Of a DNA stretch of 64,000 nucleotides, positions 36,560 to 45,713 are shown piece after piece. The notes below the pieces were generated by a model. That model saw nothing but the letters and a program-made list of their open reading frames with translations. It made no database searches and was not told the origin of the DNA. The stretch spans positions 1,798,001-1,862,000 of the forward strand of contig NZ_CP064655.1 in assembly GCF_018141525.1 (NCBI RefSeq). The letters are read 5' to 3'. The translations under genes were made by a program, and so were the position numbers. Each line of letters begins with the position of its first letter. Positions within the stretch are counted from its first letter, which is position 1. This stretch comes from Miltoncostaea marina (GTDB taxonomy: Bacteria; Actinomycetota; Thermoleophilia; Miltoncostaeales; Miltoncostaeaceae).

Positions 36560-37987
36560 TCAGGCGAGCTCCCGGCGCAGCGCCGAGCGGGCGGCCCAGT
36601 AGCCGCACATGCCGTGGACCCCGCCCCCGGGCGGGGTCGACGACGAGCACAGGTAGACCCCCGGCAGCGGCGTCGCGTACGGGTCGGCGCGCGGCACGGG
36701 GCGCGCGAGGGTCTGGCGCAGGTCCTGCATGCCGCCGTTGATGTCGCCGCCCACGTGGTTGGGGTTGCGCCGCTCCATCTCGGCCGGGCCGCGGGCCGAG
36801 CGGGCGATCACCCGGTCGCGGAAGCCGGGCGCGAAGCGCTCGACCTGGGCCTCGATCGCCGCCGTCATATCGGCCGTGGAGCCGCCCGGCACGTGGCAGT
36901 AGGCCCAGGCCGTGTGCCGACCGGCCGGCGCGCGGGAGGGGTCGGCGACCGACTGCTGGGCGAGCAGCACGTACGGCCGCGCCGGGTGGGCGCCGCGCAG
37001 CACGTCGCGCTCGGAGGCGGCGATCTCCTCCAGCGTGCCGCCCAGGTGGACCGTGGCCGCCCGGGCGCACTCCGGCGCACGCCACGGGATGGGCCCGTCG
37101 AGCGCCCAGTCGAGCTTGAAGGCGCCCGGCCCGTAGCGGAAGCGCGCCAGCCGCCGCCGCGCCCGGGGGGCCATGCGCTCGCCGGCCATCGCGAGCAGCT
37201 GGCGCGGCGTCACGTCGAGCAGCACCGCGCGCGCGGGCGGCAGCTCGCCGAGCGCGGACACCGGCCTGCCGGTCACGACCTCGCCGCCGAGGTCCCGCAG
37301 GTGGGCGGCCAGCCCGTCGGCGATGCGCTGCGAGCCGCCGCGCACCACCGGCCAGCCCACCGCGTGGCCCAGCAGGCCCAGCAGCAGGCCCACCCCGGCG
37401 CTGGGCCGGTCCTCCAGGCGGATCATCGAGTGGGCGGCCATCCCGGCGAACAGCGCCCGGGCGCGGGCGCCCGCGAAGCGCCCGCGGGCGAGGCCGGTCG
37501 CCGACCGCAGCGCGTGCGGGGCCACCCGCAGGAGGGCCGCCGGGTGCCGCGGCGGGCGCAGCGGCGGCGCCAGCACGCCGGCCACGACCGCGTCGGCCCG
37601 CGCCACGAGGGGCTCCATCAGGCCGGCGTAGGCGTCCGCGTCGGGCCCGAGGCCGGCGGCGGTGGCGGCGACCGACCGCTCCAGCATCACGGCGGTGCCG
37701 TCGTCGAGCGGATGCGCGAGGGGCGCGCCGGGGTGCACGAGCTCGACGCCGAGCCTCGCGAGCGGCAGGCCGCGGAAGAACGGCGAGCCGGCCGCCAGCG
37801 GGTGGATCGCCGAGCAGACGTCGTGCACGAAGCCGGGCGCCGTGAGCTCGGCCGACCGGCAGCCGCCCCCCACGGTCGCCGCGCCCTCCAGCAGCAGCAC
37901 CGACCGGCCCGCCCGCGCGAGCGTCACGGCCGCGGCCAGCCCGTTGGGGCCGGCGCCGACCACGACGGCGTCGCGGCGGCGGGTCAC
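36560..37987 (-). CDS. FAD-dependent oxidoreductase, phytoene desaturase/CrtI-like
   Basis: A 475-residue protein with the N-terminal dinucleotide motif VVVGAGPNGLAAAVTLARAG, then LLLEGAATVGGGCRS, and a C-terminal family block PGVYLCSSSTPPGGGVHGMCGYWAA. This is the NAD(P)/FAD amine-oxidase / CrtI superfamily. No carotenoid gene is adjacent, so the substrate is open; homologues are often called phytoene dehydrogenase-related. GTG 37987 is the first start after the RodZ-like stop, ten bases away, so the two may be cotranscribed. Confidence 0.82.
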   Translation of the reverse strand: MTRRRDAVVVGAGPNGLAAAVTLARAGRSVLLLEGAATVGGGCRSAELTAPGFVHDVCSAIHPLAAGSPFFRGLPLARLGVELVHPGAPLAHPLDDGTAVMLERSVAATAAGLGPDADAYAGLMEPLVARADAVVAGVLAPPLRPPRHPAALLRVAPHALRSATGLARGRFAGARARALFAGMAAHSMIRLEDRPSAGVGLLLGLLGHAVGWPVVRGGSQRIADGLAAHLRDLGGEVVTGRPVSALGELPPARAVLLDVTPRQLLAMAGERMAPRARRRLARFRYGPGAFKLDWALDGPIPWRAPECARAATVHLGGTLEEIAASERDVLRGAHPARPYVLLAQQSVADPSRAPAGRHTAWAYCHVPGGSTADMTAAIEAQVERFAPGFRDRVIARSARGPAEMERRNPNHVGGDINGGMQDLRQTLARPVPRADPYATPLPGVYLCSSSTPPGGGVHGMCGYWAARSALRRELA

Positions 37988-37997
37988 GCGGCCCGGC

Positions 37998-38411
37998 TCA
38001 GAGCGACGGCGCGGGCAGCGCCCCGAGCAGGATCGCGACGGCGGCCCCTGAGGCCACGACGATCAGGACCACCACCAGCCGCCGCCACAGCGGCGGGCGC
38101 GCGCCGACGCCGCGGGCGGTGATGCGGGTGGCGTCGACGCGCACCGGCCGCGCCCCGGAGCGGTGCGGGGCCCCGCCGGGCACCGGCAGCTCGCGCTCGG
38201 GCTCGCTCGCCGAGACCCCCAGGTGGGTCGCGTAGGCGCGCACGAACCCGGAGACGTATGCGGGGTCGGGCAGCGACTCGAAGCGGCCGTCCTCGATCGC
38301 CACCAGGTAGCGCTCGCGGATGCGGGTGGCCTCGGCGCACTCGGTGATCCCGAGGCCCTGGCGCATGCGGGCCTCGCGCAGGCGAGCGCCGATGGCGACC
38401 GGATCGTCCAC
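37998..38411 (-). CDS. RodZ-like helix-turn-helix membrane protein
   Basis: A 137-residue protein: an N-terminal cro-type helix-turn-helix (residues 6-70; IGARLREARMRQGLGITECAEATRI, then YVSGFVRAYATHLG), a short linker, one membrane helix (about 110-132) and almost no extracytoplasmic part. This is the RodZ/HTH_25 layout without the external domain. RodZ proteins link MreB to the envelope; a truncated form could instead be a membrane-bound regulator. GTG 38411 follows TAGGCT by six bases. Confidence 0.8.
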   Translation of the reverse strand: MDDPVAIGARLREARMRQGLGITECAEATRIRERYLVAIEDGRFESLPDPAYVSGFVRAYATHLGVSASEPERELPVPGGAPHRSGARPVRVDATRITARGVGARPPLWRRLVVVLIVVASGAAVAILLGALPAPSL

Positions 38412-38423
38412 CGGGCCAGCCTA
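38412..38423 (-). promoter_or_regulatory. Leaderless -10 box of the RodZ-like gene
   Basis: TAGGCT on the minus strand (plus 38418-38423) lies six bases before the GTG start. Confidence 0.5.
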
Positions 38424-38481
38424 AACCGCCCGGGGAGGCGGGCGCGATATGCGTCATGCTCCGCCGGCGGATGGATGCGCG

Positions 38482-39105
38482 ATGAGCGAGCCCGACGACC
38501 ACTACGCGGCGCTTGACGTCGCGCCCGACGCCGGCGCCCGGGAGATCAGGGACGCCTGGCGCTTCCGCATCGCCGCCTTCCACCCCGACCGCTTCCGCGA
38601 CGCCGCCCAGCGGGAGCGCGCCCAGGAGATCACGAAGCGCGTCAACGCCGCCTGGCACGTGCTGGGCGACCCCGCCCGCCGCAGCCGCTACGACGCGCGG
38701 CGCACCCGGCGGGCGCGCGCCCGCACCGAGCCGGCCGGGCCGCCCCCGAGGCCGCGGCGCGAGCTGCCCTGCCCCACCTGCGCGAGCCGCTGTCGCGTGG
38801 ACGACGCGGGCGGCGCGGTCGTGGAGCTGGCGTGCCCGGCGTGCGGCGCGCGCTTCCCCGCGATGATCGGCGCCTACTGCCTCGGCCGCCCCCGGCTGCA
38901 GCGCCGCTGGCTCGGCCTGCGCTACGAGGCCGTCTTCGCCGACGCGGCCGGCGGGCGCCGCTCCGTGAGCTTCCGGAGCCTGCCGCCCGAGCTCGCGCTG
39001 AGCGAGGGCGAGCTCTTCTCGGTGGTCTTCGACGCGCGCACGGGCCGGCCGGCCTACGCGATCGTGCACGGCACCGGCCTGGACATGGCCTGGCGCGTGC
39101 GCTGA
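38482..39105 (+). CDS. DnaJ-domain protein with a zinc-ribbon-like segment
   Basis: A 207-residue protein. The J domain (residues 5-70) has the HPD motif in FHPDRFRDAA, needed to stimulate DnaK. An Arg-rich linker and two cysteine pairs follow (CPTCASRC and CPACG, about residues 95-125), probably binding zinc. The remaining 80 residues (YEAVFADAAGGRRSVSFRSL and onward) form an unknown domain. The start is uncertain: ATG 38449 in the same frame would add 11 residues. It converges with the subtilase gene, seven bp apart. Confidence 0.8.
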   Translation: MSEPDDHYAALDVAPDAGAREIRDAWRFRIAAFHPDRFRDAAQRERAQEITKRVNAAWHVLGDPARRSRYDARRTRRARARTEPAGPPPRPRRELPCPTCASRCRVDDAGGAVVELACPACGARFPAMIGAYCLGRPRLQRRWLGLRYEAVFADAAGGRRSVSFRSLPPELALSEGELFSVVFDARTGRPAYAIVHGTGLDMAWRVR

Positions 39106-39112
39106 GCGGCCG

Positions 39113-41272
39113 TCAGCGGCGCCGCGGGGTCACGGTCACGCGGACCGAGTCGCGCAGGCCGCCGGGCGCGCGGGCCAGGACGACGTAGGCCCCCGGCCGC
39201 ACGGCCATCCGCCGCGCCACGCCGCGGGGCAGCCGCAGCGGGGTGGCGCCGGCGGGCATCCGGCGCGCGAGGACGGCCACGGGCCGGGCCGCGCCGGCCC
39301 GCCCGACGCGGACGGTGACACGGGCCGGCCGCGCCAGGCGCACCCGCAGGAGCGGCGCGCGCCCGGCGGCCAGGCGCGCGGGCGCGCGCAGCGTCAGGCG
39401 GCCGCGCGCCGGCCGGCGCGCGGCCCCGGCCGCCCCGATCACGGTCAGCGCGCGCGGCGGCCCGGCGGTCTCGTGGCCCGCGGCGTCCACCGCCACCACC
39501 TGCCAGAGGTGCGCGCCGCGGGCCAGCGTCAGCCGGTGCTCGGCGGCCGACGGCGGCAGCACGGCCGCGACGCGGCCGTCCACCAGCAGACGCTGCGCCG
39601 CGAGCCCGCTCGTGGCGTCGGTCGCCGGCCGCCACGCGAGGCGCACCGCCGGCCCCGCCGCGCGGGCGCCGTGGACCGGCGCGACGGGGAGCGCCGCCGA
39701 GGGCGGCGCGGTGTCGATCACCAGCGCACGGCCGGCGGCGGCGCGGGCGTTGCCGGCGCGGTCGACCGCCACGACGCTCCAGTGGTGCACCCCGTCGGCC
39801 AGCCCGGCGACGGCGGCCCGCGGGGCGGACGGGCGGGCGACGACCGCGCCGTCGATCAGCAGGCGGTAGCCCGCGAGCCCGGACGCCGCGTCCGCCGACG
39901 CCGACCACGCCATCGCGACCGCGCCGGCGGGCACCACGAGCCCGTCGGCCGGCGCGAGCAGGGCGAACGGCTCCGGCGGGGTCGTGTCGGGCGCCAGGAC
40001 GCCGGCCCGGGTCAGCGCGCCCGCCATGTCCAGCCGCCGGCCGGACGCCGTCCGGCCGTCGAGCGCCGCGACGGGCGCGCCGCCCGACAGCAGGGCCGAG
40101 CGCACCTGCCACGGCGCCAGGCCCGGCCGCAGACCCAGCACGAGCGCCGCCGCGCCGCTGACGTGCGGTGCCGCCATGGAGGTCCCCGACATCCACCCCC
40201 ACCCCCCGGCCGGCAGGGTGCTGTGGATCGCGGTGCCCGGCGCGCCGAGGTCGACCGACGTCACCCCGAGGTTGGAGAAGCCGGCCGGGGCGTCGTCCTC
40301 GTCGGTCGCCGCGACGGTCACCAGGTCGGGCGCGGGGCAGCTCGCCGGCCACGCCTTCACCTCGTCGATGTCGCGGCCGTCGTTGCCGGCCGCCGCGACG
40401 ACCAGCACCCCGGCCGCGCCGGCCTCCGCGACCGCGTCGCACAGGGCCGGCGAGTAGGCGTCGCCGCCCCACGAGGCGTTGACCACCCGGGCCCCGTTGC
40501 GCACCGCGTACCGGATCGCCGCGATCGCGTGCGACGTCAGGCCGCTGCCGTCGCGCATGAACGTGAGCGGCATGATCACGGCGTTGGCGGTCACCCCCGC
40601 CACGCCCGTCGCGTCGCCGCGCCGGGCCGCGATGATGCCGGCCACGTGGGTGCCGTGGGCGTCGCCGCCGGCCGGGTCGAACACCGTCGGCGAGCCCAGG
40701 GCGAAGTTCCACCCGCGCACGTCGTCGACGTAGCCGTTGCCGTCGTCGTCGGCGCCGTTGCCGGGGATCTCGCCGGGGTTGGTCCAGATGCGCCCGGCCA
40801 GGTCCGGGTGGTCGGTCTGCACGCCCTCGTCGACCACCGCCACGACCACCTCCTCCGCGCCCGCGTCGGCCGCCCAGGCGACCGGGGCGCCGATGCGCGG
40901 CAGCGCCCACTGCAGGCCGTAGCGCGGGTCGTCGGTGGCCTCGAGCGCGCGCAGCGGCGGGTCGGGCTGCACCGACTCGGCGGCCGGCAGCCCCGCCAGC
41001 AGCGCGCGGGCGCGCTCGACGCTGATCGCCTCCGGCAGCTCGTAGACCCGCCAGCCCGCCATGAGCGGGCGCGCCGCGTCGGCGCCGAGGGCCCGCCCCA
41101 CCCGGGCCCGCGCGTCCGGCGGTGCGCCGGGGTCGACCTTCACCAGCAGGCTGTCGGTGCGCGCCGCGGCGTCCGCGGCGCGCGCGGCGGCGTTCGCCGC
41201 GCCCGCCGCGGCGCCGAGCGCCAGCACGGCGACGGCCCAGGCCGCCGCGGCGCGGCGCGCCCGCGGGCCCAT
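39113..41272 (-). CDS. Secreted subtilisin-like serine protease (S8) with C-terminal Ig-like repeats
   Basis: A 719-residue exported protease from ATG 41272. Signal peptide 1-30 and a short inhibitor-like propeptide (about 40-105) precede the S8 domain. The catalytic triad is intact: Asp148 in VVDEGVQTDHPDL, His206 in HGTHVAGI and Ser365 in SGTSMAAPHVSG, with NASWGG around the oxyanion Asn. A calcium-site-like run DDDGNGYVDD lies between Asp and His. After residue 440 come two similar Fn3/Ig-like repeats (DAASGLAGYRLLIDG... and DATSGLAAQRLLVDG..., each ending in a VVAVD-A-GH/N block) and a basic beta-rich tail. The frame stays open upstream to 41374, but the signal peptide supports ATG 41272. 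Confidence 0.9.
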   Translation of the reverse strand: MGPRARRAAAAWAVAVLALGAAAGAANAAARAADAAARTDSLLVKVDPGAPPDARARVGRALGADAARPLMAGWRVYELPEAISVERARALLAGLPAAESVQPDPPLRALEATDDPRYGLQWALPRIGAPVAWAADAGAEEVVVAVVDEGVQTDHPDLAGRIWTNPGEIPGNGADDDGNGYVDDVRGWNFALGSPTVFDPAGGDAHGTHVAGIIAARRGDATGVAGVTANAVIMPLTFMRDGSGLTSHAIAAIRYAVRNGARVVNASWGGDAYSPALCDAVAEAGAAGVLVVAAAGNDGRDIDEVKAWPASCPAPDLVTVAATDEDDAPAGFSNLGVTSVDLGAPGTAIHSTLPAGGWGWMSGTSMAAPHVSGAAALVLGLRPGLAPWQVRSALLSGGAPVAALDGRTASGRRLDMAGALTRAGVLAPDTTPPEPFALLAPADGLVVPAGAVAMAWSASADAASGLAGYRLLIDGAVVARPSAPRAAVAGLADGVHHWSVVAVDRAGNARAAAGRALVIDTAPPSAALPVAPVHGARAAGPAVRLAWRPATDATSGLAAQRLLVDGRVAAVLPPSAAEHRLTLARGAHLWQVVAVDAAGHETAGPPRALTVIGAAGAARRPARGRLTLRAPARLAAGRAPLLRVRLARPARVTVRVGRAGAARPVAVLARRMPAGATPLRLPRGVARRMAVRPGAYVVLARAPGGLRDSVRVTVTPRRR

Positions 41273-41430
41273 CGGTGGCGTGTGGTTCGGGGGGTCGGTC
41301 GGAGCGACTGCCGGCCTCCTTGCCGCGCGTCCGTCGCGCCGCGCCGGGCCCCGCGCGGGGGCCGGTGCGGCCACACCTCCCTATCGGCAGCCGGCGCCCG
41401 GGGCATCACCCCCCGGCGGGCGGCGGGCGC

Positions 41431-41784
41431 TCAGCCGGCGGCGGCGCCCCCGCGGCCGCCCAGCCGCTCGGCGAAGAAGGCCCGGATGGCCTCGCGGCCG
41501 CCCTCCGTGGCGACCTCCGCGAACCGGGCGGCCAGCGCGCCGCTGCCCGGGTCCCGGCGCACGACCTCCGCGTCCAGCGCATGCCAGCCGAGCTCGGCCA
41601 GCTCGATCTCGATCCGCACCTGCGACGCCGACGGGAAGTCCATGCCCGCCAGCAGGACGCCGCCCTCGCTCAGGTTGACGCTCTGCGCCTCCGCCACCTC
41701 GCCGCCGTCGGTCAGGACCCGCGCCTTGAGCGCGACGTCCTCGCGCCGGTGCAGGCGCCGGTCGTCGTGCGTGCTGTCAGCCAT
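41431..41784 (-). CDS. PilZ domain protein
   Basis: A 117-residue single-domain PilZ protein. The c-di-GMP-binding RxxxR motif is present in RRLHRRED (residues 9-16), and the second motif reads NLSEGG (D/NxSxxG with Asn). The protein therefore probably binds c-di-GMP and links second-messenger level to motility, pili or polysaccharide (the target is unknown). ATG 41784 is the only likely start. It stands alone between the subtilase and the acetyltransferase. Confidence 0.85.
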   Translation of the reverse strand: MADSTHDDRRLHRREDVALKARVLTDGGEVAEAQSVNLSEGGVLLAGMDFPSASQVRIEIELAELGWHALDAEVVRRDPGSGALAARFAEVATEGGREAIRAFFAERLGGRGGAAAG

Positions 41785-41847
41785 AGGGCGCTCCCTCGCT
41801 CCGCGTCCGTCCCGGGTCGGCCGCGATGCTAGCGGAGGGCGCCGCGC

Positions 41848-42324
41848 TCACGGCGGGTCGAGCGGGAGGCCGCGCTCGAACACGATGCGGTCGCCGTCGG
41901 GCCCCAGGAACCCCGGCTCCCGGCGGCCGGCGAAGCCGAGCCGCTCGTGGAAGCGGACCGACGCCGCACGGGCGGGCGCGGCCAGCGCCCGCACGCGCAC
42001 GCAGCCACGGCCGGCGGCGCGGGCGCAGAACTCGCGGTAGAGGCGCTCGCCCGCGCCGCGCCCGCGCCAGGCCGGGGCGACCACGTGCATGTGCACGTAC
42101 GCCAGGTCGGGCTCGCGCTCGCTGACCAAGCCGAGCAGGAAGCCCGCCGGCGCCCCGCCCGGCTCCTCGAGCCACACGCCCGAGGGGCCGAGCTGGTCGA
42201 AGAACAGCCGGTGCATGACCAGCCCCACCGGGTGGCCGAACCAGTCCTCGACCACCTCCCGGGCGCGCGGGAAGTCGGCGTCGCGCAGCGCGCGCGCGGC
42301 GAGCCCCGCCGCGTCGCCGGTCAC
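41848..42324 (-). CDS. GNAT family N-acetyltransferase
   Basis: A 158-residue protein with the GNAT acetyl-CoA motif VVAPAWRGRGAGERLYREF (Q/RxxGxG/A) and the C-terminal strand ASVRFHERLGFAGR. The substrate is unknown. GTG 42324 overlaps the ferritin stop (GTGA), so it is cotranscribed with ferritin. Confidence 0.85.
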   Translation of the reverse strand: MTGDAAGLAARALRDADFPRAREVVEDWFGHPVGLVMHRLFFDQLGPSGVWLEEPGGAPAGFLLGLVSEREPDLAYVHMHVVAPAWRGRGAGERLYREFCARAAGRGCVRVRALAAPARAASVRFHERLGFAGRREPGFLGPDGDRIVFERGLPLDPP

Positions 42325-42818
42325 TCGGGAGCAGGCACCGACCGGGCGACGTAGTCCTCGAGGAGCATGAGGTTGCCCTCGCCCACGCGCCGGGTGACCT
42401 GGAGCATCTGCTCCATCGTCGCGACCTCCTCGACCTGCTCGGTCACGAACCACTGCAGGAACGTGCTGGTGGCGTGGTCGTTCCTGGCGAGCGCGAGGTC
42501 CATGAGGCGGTCGATGTGCTCCGTCACCTGCTTCTCCCACTCGAGCGCCGCGCCCACCGCCTCCTCGGCGCTCTCGAACGTGGGCTTGGGCGCCGCGAGC
42601 GACGGGATGACCACCGGCCCGCCGACGTCCTGGACGTACTCGAGGAAGCGCATGGCGTGCTCGTGCTCCTCGGCCGCCTGCGCGGCGAAGAACCGCTTCA
42701 GCTCGGGCAGCCCCTCCGCGTCGAACCAGCTCGAGACGGAGAGGTACTGGAGGTGGGCCTCCAGCTCCCGTCCCATCTGGGCGTTGAGTGCGTCGATCGT
42801 GGCGCTGTCCACGGGCAT
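42321..42818 (-). CDS. ftn: Ferritin
   Basis: A 165-residue bacterial non-haem ferritin for iron storage. Ferroxidase-centre residues are in place: Glu18, then Glu51 and His54 in AEEHEHAMRF, a Glu in EWEKQVTEHI, and Glu/Gln in WFVTEQVEE. AAGGAG lies six bases before ATG 42818, one of the clear Shine-Dalgarno sites in the window. A TAGACT -10 box is about 26 bases upstream of the start. Confidence 0.93.
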   Translation of the reverse strand: MPVDSATIDALNAQMGRELEAHLQYLSVSSWFDAEGLPELKRFFAAQAAEEHEHAMRFLEYVQDVGGPVVIPSLAAPKPTFESAEEAVGAALEWEKQVTEHIDRLMDLALARNDHATSTFLQWFVTEQVEEVATMEQMLQVTRRVGEGNLMLLEDYVARSVPAPE

Positions 42819-42844
42819 GCTCGGCTCCTTGTGCGACTGCCGTG

Positions 42845-42850
42845 AGTCTA
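42845..42850 (-). promoter_or_regulatory. -10 box of the ferritin operon
   Basis: TAGACT on the minus strand gives a normal short leader carrying AAGGAG before the ferritin ATG, in contrast to the leaderless genes nearby. No clear iron-regulator operator is visible. Confidence 0.45.
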
Positions 42851-42932
42851 GTGGCCGCCCCCCGGACGGGGGATCGCAGCCCGCCGGGCCCGGCAGTAGT
42901 GTCCCGCCGTTCCCGGTACAAGGAGAAACTGA

Positions 42933-43874
42933 ATGCGCGCCATCCGTCGCCGGCCCCTGGCCGGCCTGGTCGCGGTCGCAGCCGCGGCCGCCGTGATCGC
43001 CGGCTGTGGCGACGACGGCGGCAGCGGCCTGTCGGCCGACGAGTTCCGCGAGCGGGCCGACGCCATCTGCGCCGACGCCGAGCGGCAGCTCGACGGCCTC
43101 GAGGAGCCGACGTCGGCCGAGGGCCTGCTGCCGTTCCTGCGCTCGGGCCTCGAGATCCAGAACACCCAGCTCGAGGCGCTGAAGGGCCTGGAGCCGCCGG
43201 AGGACCTCAAGGGCACCTTCGACGAGGCCGTCGCCCTGCTCGAGGACCAGCAGGACGAGATCACCGCGACCGCCGACCGGATCGAGGCCGGCGAGGACGC
43301 CGAGACGGTGATCCGCGAGGCCGACCCGAAGATCGACGGGATCAACGACCAGGCCGACGCCAAGGCGAAGGAGCTCGGCCTGACGGTCTGCGGCTCCGAG
43401 GACGACGACGTCGACACCGACACCGACACCGGCACGAGCGCCGGCACGGCGACCGCGCCCGCGGCGACGACCGGCACCGCCCCCGAGACGACGGGCGGCA
43501 CGGACACCAGCCCGGTCGGCCAGACCAACGCCTACGTCGACGACGTGCAGGCGGCGGCGGCGGCGCTCCAGAGCTTCGGCACCACGCTGCAGAGCTCCAC
43601 CGGGCTGGAGGACCTGAAGTCGAAGATCCCGGGCGCGCGCACGGACCTCGACGAGTTCGACGCCGCGATCTCCAAGCTCGAGAACTACTCGCTGCCGACG
43701 GACCGGCTCGAGCGCCAGCGCACCGGCCTGCTGCGCACCGGCCCGCAGGTGAGCGACGTGCTGCGCCGCTTCCTCGACGCCGCCGAGGACGGCGACGCGG
43801 CCGGCGTGCAGAACCTGCTGCCCGAGGTGCAGAAGACGATCGGCGAGTTCCAGCAGGCGGCCACCGCCTCCTGA
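42933..43874 (+). CDS. Lipoprotein with helical repeats, function unknown
   Basis: A 313-residue exported lipoprotein: signal peptide with lipobox VIAGC at about residues 21-25. Two similar helical segments (about 35-150 and 195-310; both read like D-x-A-x-x-L-x-x-F helices, for example EFRERADAICADAERQLDGL) are joined by an acidic Thr/Ala-rich linker with a DTDTDT run (about 160-195). No family is named with confidence. AAGGAG precedes ATG 42933. Confidence 0.8.
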   Translation: MRAIRRRPLAGLVAVAAAAAVIAGCGDDGGSGLSADEFRERADAICADAERQLDGLEEPTSAEGLLPFLRSGLEIQNTQLEALKGLEPPEDLKGTFDEAVALLEDQQDEITATADRIEAGEDAETVIREADPKIDGINDQADAKAKELGLTVCGSEDDDVDTDTDTGTSAGTATAPAATTGTAPETTGGTDTSPVGQTNAYVDDVQAAAAALQSFGTTLQSSTGLEDLKSKIPGARTDLDEFDAAISKLENYSLPTDRLERQRTGLLRTGPQVSDVLRRFLDAAEDGDAAGVQNLLPEVQKTIGEFQQAATAS

Positions 43875-43889
43875 AGCCCCGCGGACGCT

Positions 43890-43920
43890 CCCCGCGGCGG
43901 GCCGCCGGCCCGCCGCGGGG
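43890..43920. terminator. Bidirectional terminator, 14-bp perfect stem
   Basis: CCCCGCGGCGGGCC-GCC-GGCCCGCCGCGGGG forms a 14-bp perfect stem with a three-base loop between the convergent lipoprotein (ending 43874) and the small membrane protein (ending 43927). There is no T-tract on either side, as is common in very GC-rich genomes. Confidence 0.6.
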
Positions 43921-43926
43921 GCGCCC

Positions 43927-44166
43927 CTACCTGCCCCGGCGCGCCTTCTCGGAGCGGCTCGCGCCGACGATCAGGGCCGTGACGATGAGGCCCCAGAACA
44001 CGCCGTAGGCGAACCCGCGCCACAGCGGCTGGTTCATGAAGAGCACGTGCGCGGCCCACATGACGAGGACCGCCACGGGCCCGAGCAGGGCGACCTGCGT
44101 CACGACGTGCAGGTCCTCCCAGCGGCGCAGCCAGGCGGGCGGGTCCTTGCGGGCGGGGGCGGCCAT
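43927..44166 (-). CDS. Small membrane protein, two helices
   Basis: A 79-residue protein with a basic N terminus (AAPARKDPPAWLRRWED) and two membrane helices (about 22-43 and 52-70), ending in a basic tail. No named family. It is divergent from the M32 peptidase gene. Confidence 0.65.
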   Translation of the reverse strand: MAAPARKDPPAWLRRWEDLHVVTQVALLGPVAVLVMWAAHVLFMNQPLWRGFAYGVFWGLIVTALIVGASRSEKARRGR

Positions 44167-44206
44167 GGGCCGAGGATACGCCGCCGCCGCGCGGCGGCCG
44201 CGCCAC

Positions 44207-44219
44207 TATCATCACCGGC
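44207..44219 (+). promoter_or_regulatory. Leaderless -10 box of the M32 carboxypeptidase gene
   Basis: TATCAT at 44207-44212 lies seven bases before GTG 44220, the same arrangement as the TATCAT before the transporter gene at 7370. Confidence 0.55.
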
Positions 44220-45713
44220 GTGCCGGGGCGATCGTCACCCGAGTGGGCCCTCGCGTCCGAGTGGATGGGGACGCTCGCCGACCTCGCCGGCGCCGCCGGG
44301 CTGCTGGGCTGGGACCGCGAGACGCTGATGCCGCCGGCGGGCTCCGAGGCCCGCGCGCTGCAGATGGGCACGCTGGCGGCGCTGCGCCATCGGGAGCTGG
44401 TGCGGCCGGACGCCGGCGAGGCGCTCGCCGCGCTGGCCGTGGACGCGGAGCTCGACGAGGACGCGCGGGCGGCCGTCCGGCTGGCGACGCGCGAGCGGGA
44501 GCGGGCGCTGCGCATCCCCGAGGCGCTCGTGCGCGAGATCAGCGAGGCGTGCTCGCGGTGCGTGGTCGCCTGGGCCGAGGCGCGCGAGCGGGACGACTTC
44601 GCGGCCTACGCGGGCCCGCTCGCCACGGTGATCGGGCTCAAGCGGCGCGAGGCCGAGGCCGTGGAGGTCGGCGACGAGCCCTACGACGCGCTGCTCGACG
44701 AGTACGAGCCCGGCGCGCGTGCCGCGGTGCTCGAGCCGGTGTTCGCGGGGCTGCGCGAGGCGCTGGCGCCGCTCGTGGCGGCCGCGGCGGAGCGGCCGCC
44801 GGTCGACCTGCCCCGCCGCGACTGGCCCGAGGAGGGCCAGATGGCGGTGGTGCACGAGGTCGCCCGCATGGTCGGGTTCGACATGTCGGGCGGGGTGGTC
44901 GCCAGGTCGCTCCACCCCTTCACCTCGTCGCCGCACCGGGGGGACGTGCGCCTCACCACCCGGGCGCTCCCCGACACCCCGATCGGCGCGATCAGCGCCG
45001 CGATGCACGAGCTGGGCCACGCCCTCTACGAGCAGGGCTTCCCGGCCGCCGCGGCCCGCACGCCGGTGCACGACGCGCCCTCGCTCGGCGCACACGAGTC
45101 GCAGTCGCGCTTCTGGGAGAACCAGGTCGGCCGCACGCTGGCCTTCTGGGAGACCCTCGAGCCGGTCATGCGGCGCCACCTGCCGGCCCCGATGGCCGGC
45201 ATCGACGCCCACATGCTGCACGCCGCGGGGCGCACGGTGCGGCCGTCGCTCATCCGGGTCGAGGCCGACGAGGTCACCTACAACCTGCACATCGTGCTGC
45301 GCTTCGGGCTCGAGCTGGCCCTCGTGCGCGGCGACCTGGCCGTGGCCGACCTGCCCGGCGCCTTCGCCGACGGCATGCAGGAGCTGCTCGGCATCCGCCC
45401 GCCCACCGACGCGCTCGGCGTGATGCAGGACATCCACTGGGCCGACGGGCTCGTGGGCTACTTCCCCACCTACACCCTCGGCAACCTGTACTCGGCCCAG
45501 CTCGCCGACGCCCTCGAGGCCGAGCTCGGCTCGATCGAGGACCTGGTCGCGGCCGGGCGCCTCGACGCCATCCTGGCCTTCATGCGCGAGCGGGTGCACC
45601 GCCACGGCGCCCGCCTGCCCACCGACGAGCTCATGCGCCGCGCCACCGGGGTCGAGCTCGGCCCCGACGCGCTCGTGGCGCACCTGGAGCGGGCGGCCCT
45701 AGCGCACGGCTGA
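44220..45713 (+). CDS. M32 family carboxypeptidase (Taq-like)
   Basis: A 497-residue zinc metallocarboxypeptidase. The zinc motif HELGH is at residues 263-267 ([15 protein letters not shown]). The third-ligand region [16 protein letters not shown] and the substrate block [17 protein letters not shown] are typical M32 blocks. It has no signal peptide and is cytoplasmic, trimming C-terminal residues from peptides. Its 3' end overlaps the convergent glucokinase gene by 15 bp. Confidence 0.93.
   Translation: MPGRSSPEWALASEWMGTLADLAGAAGLLGWDRETLMPPAGSEARALQMGTLAALRHRELVRPDAGEALAALAVDAELDEDARAAVRLATRERERALRIPEALVREISEACSRCVVAWAEARERDDFAAYAGPLATVIGLKRREAEAVEVGDEPYDALLDEYEPGARAAVLEPVFAGLREALAPLVAAAAERPPVDLPRRDWPEEGQMAVVHEVARMVGFDMSGGVVARSLHPFTSSPHRGDVRLTTRALPDTPIGAISAAMHELGHALYEQGFPAAAARTPVHDAPSLGAHESQSRFWENQVGRTLAFWETLEPVMRRHLPAPMAGIDAHMLHAAGRTVRPSLIRVEADEVTYNLHIVLRFGLELALVRGDLAVADLPGAFADGMQELLGIRPPTDALGVMQDIHWADGLVGYFPTYTLGNLYSAQLADALEAELGSIEDLVAAGRLDAILAFMRERVHRHGARLPTDELMRRATGVELGPDALVAHLERAALAHG

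Noticed and set aside
43890-43920. Member of the dispersed palindrome family
   Set aside because: It is a longer perfect hairpin with different arms, placed between convergent gene ends, so it is better explained as a terminator.
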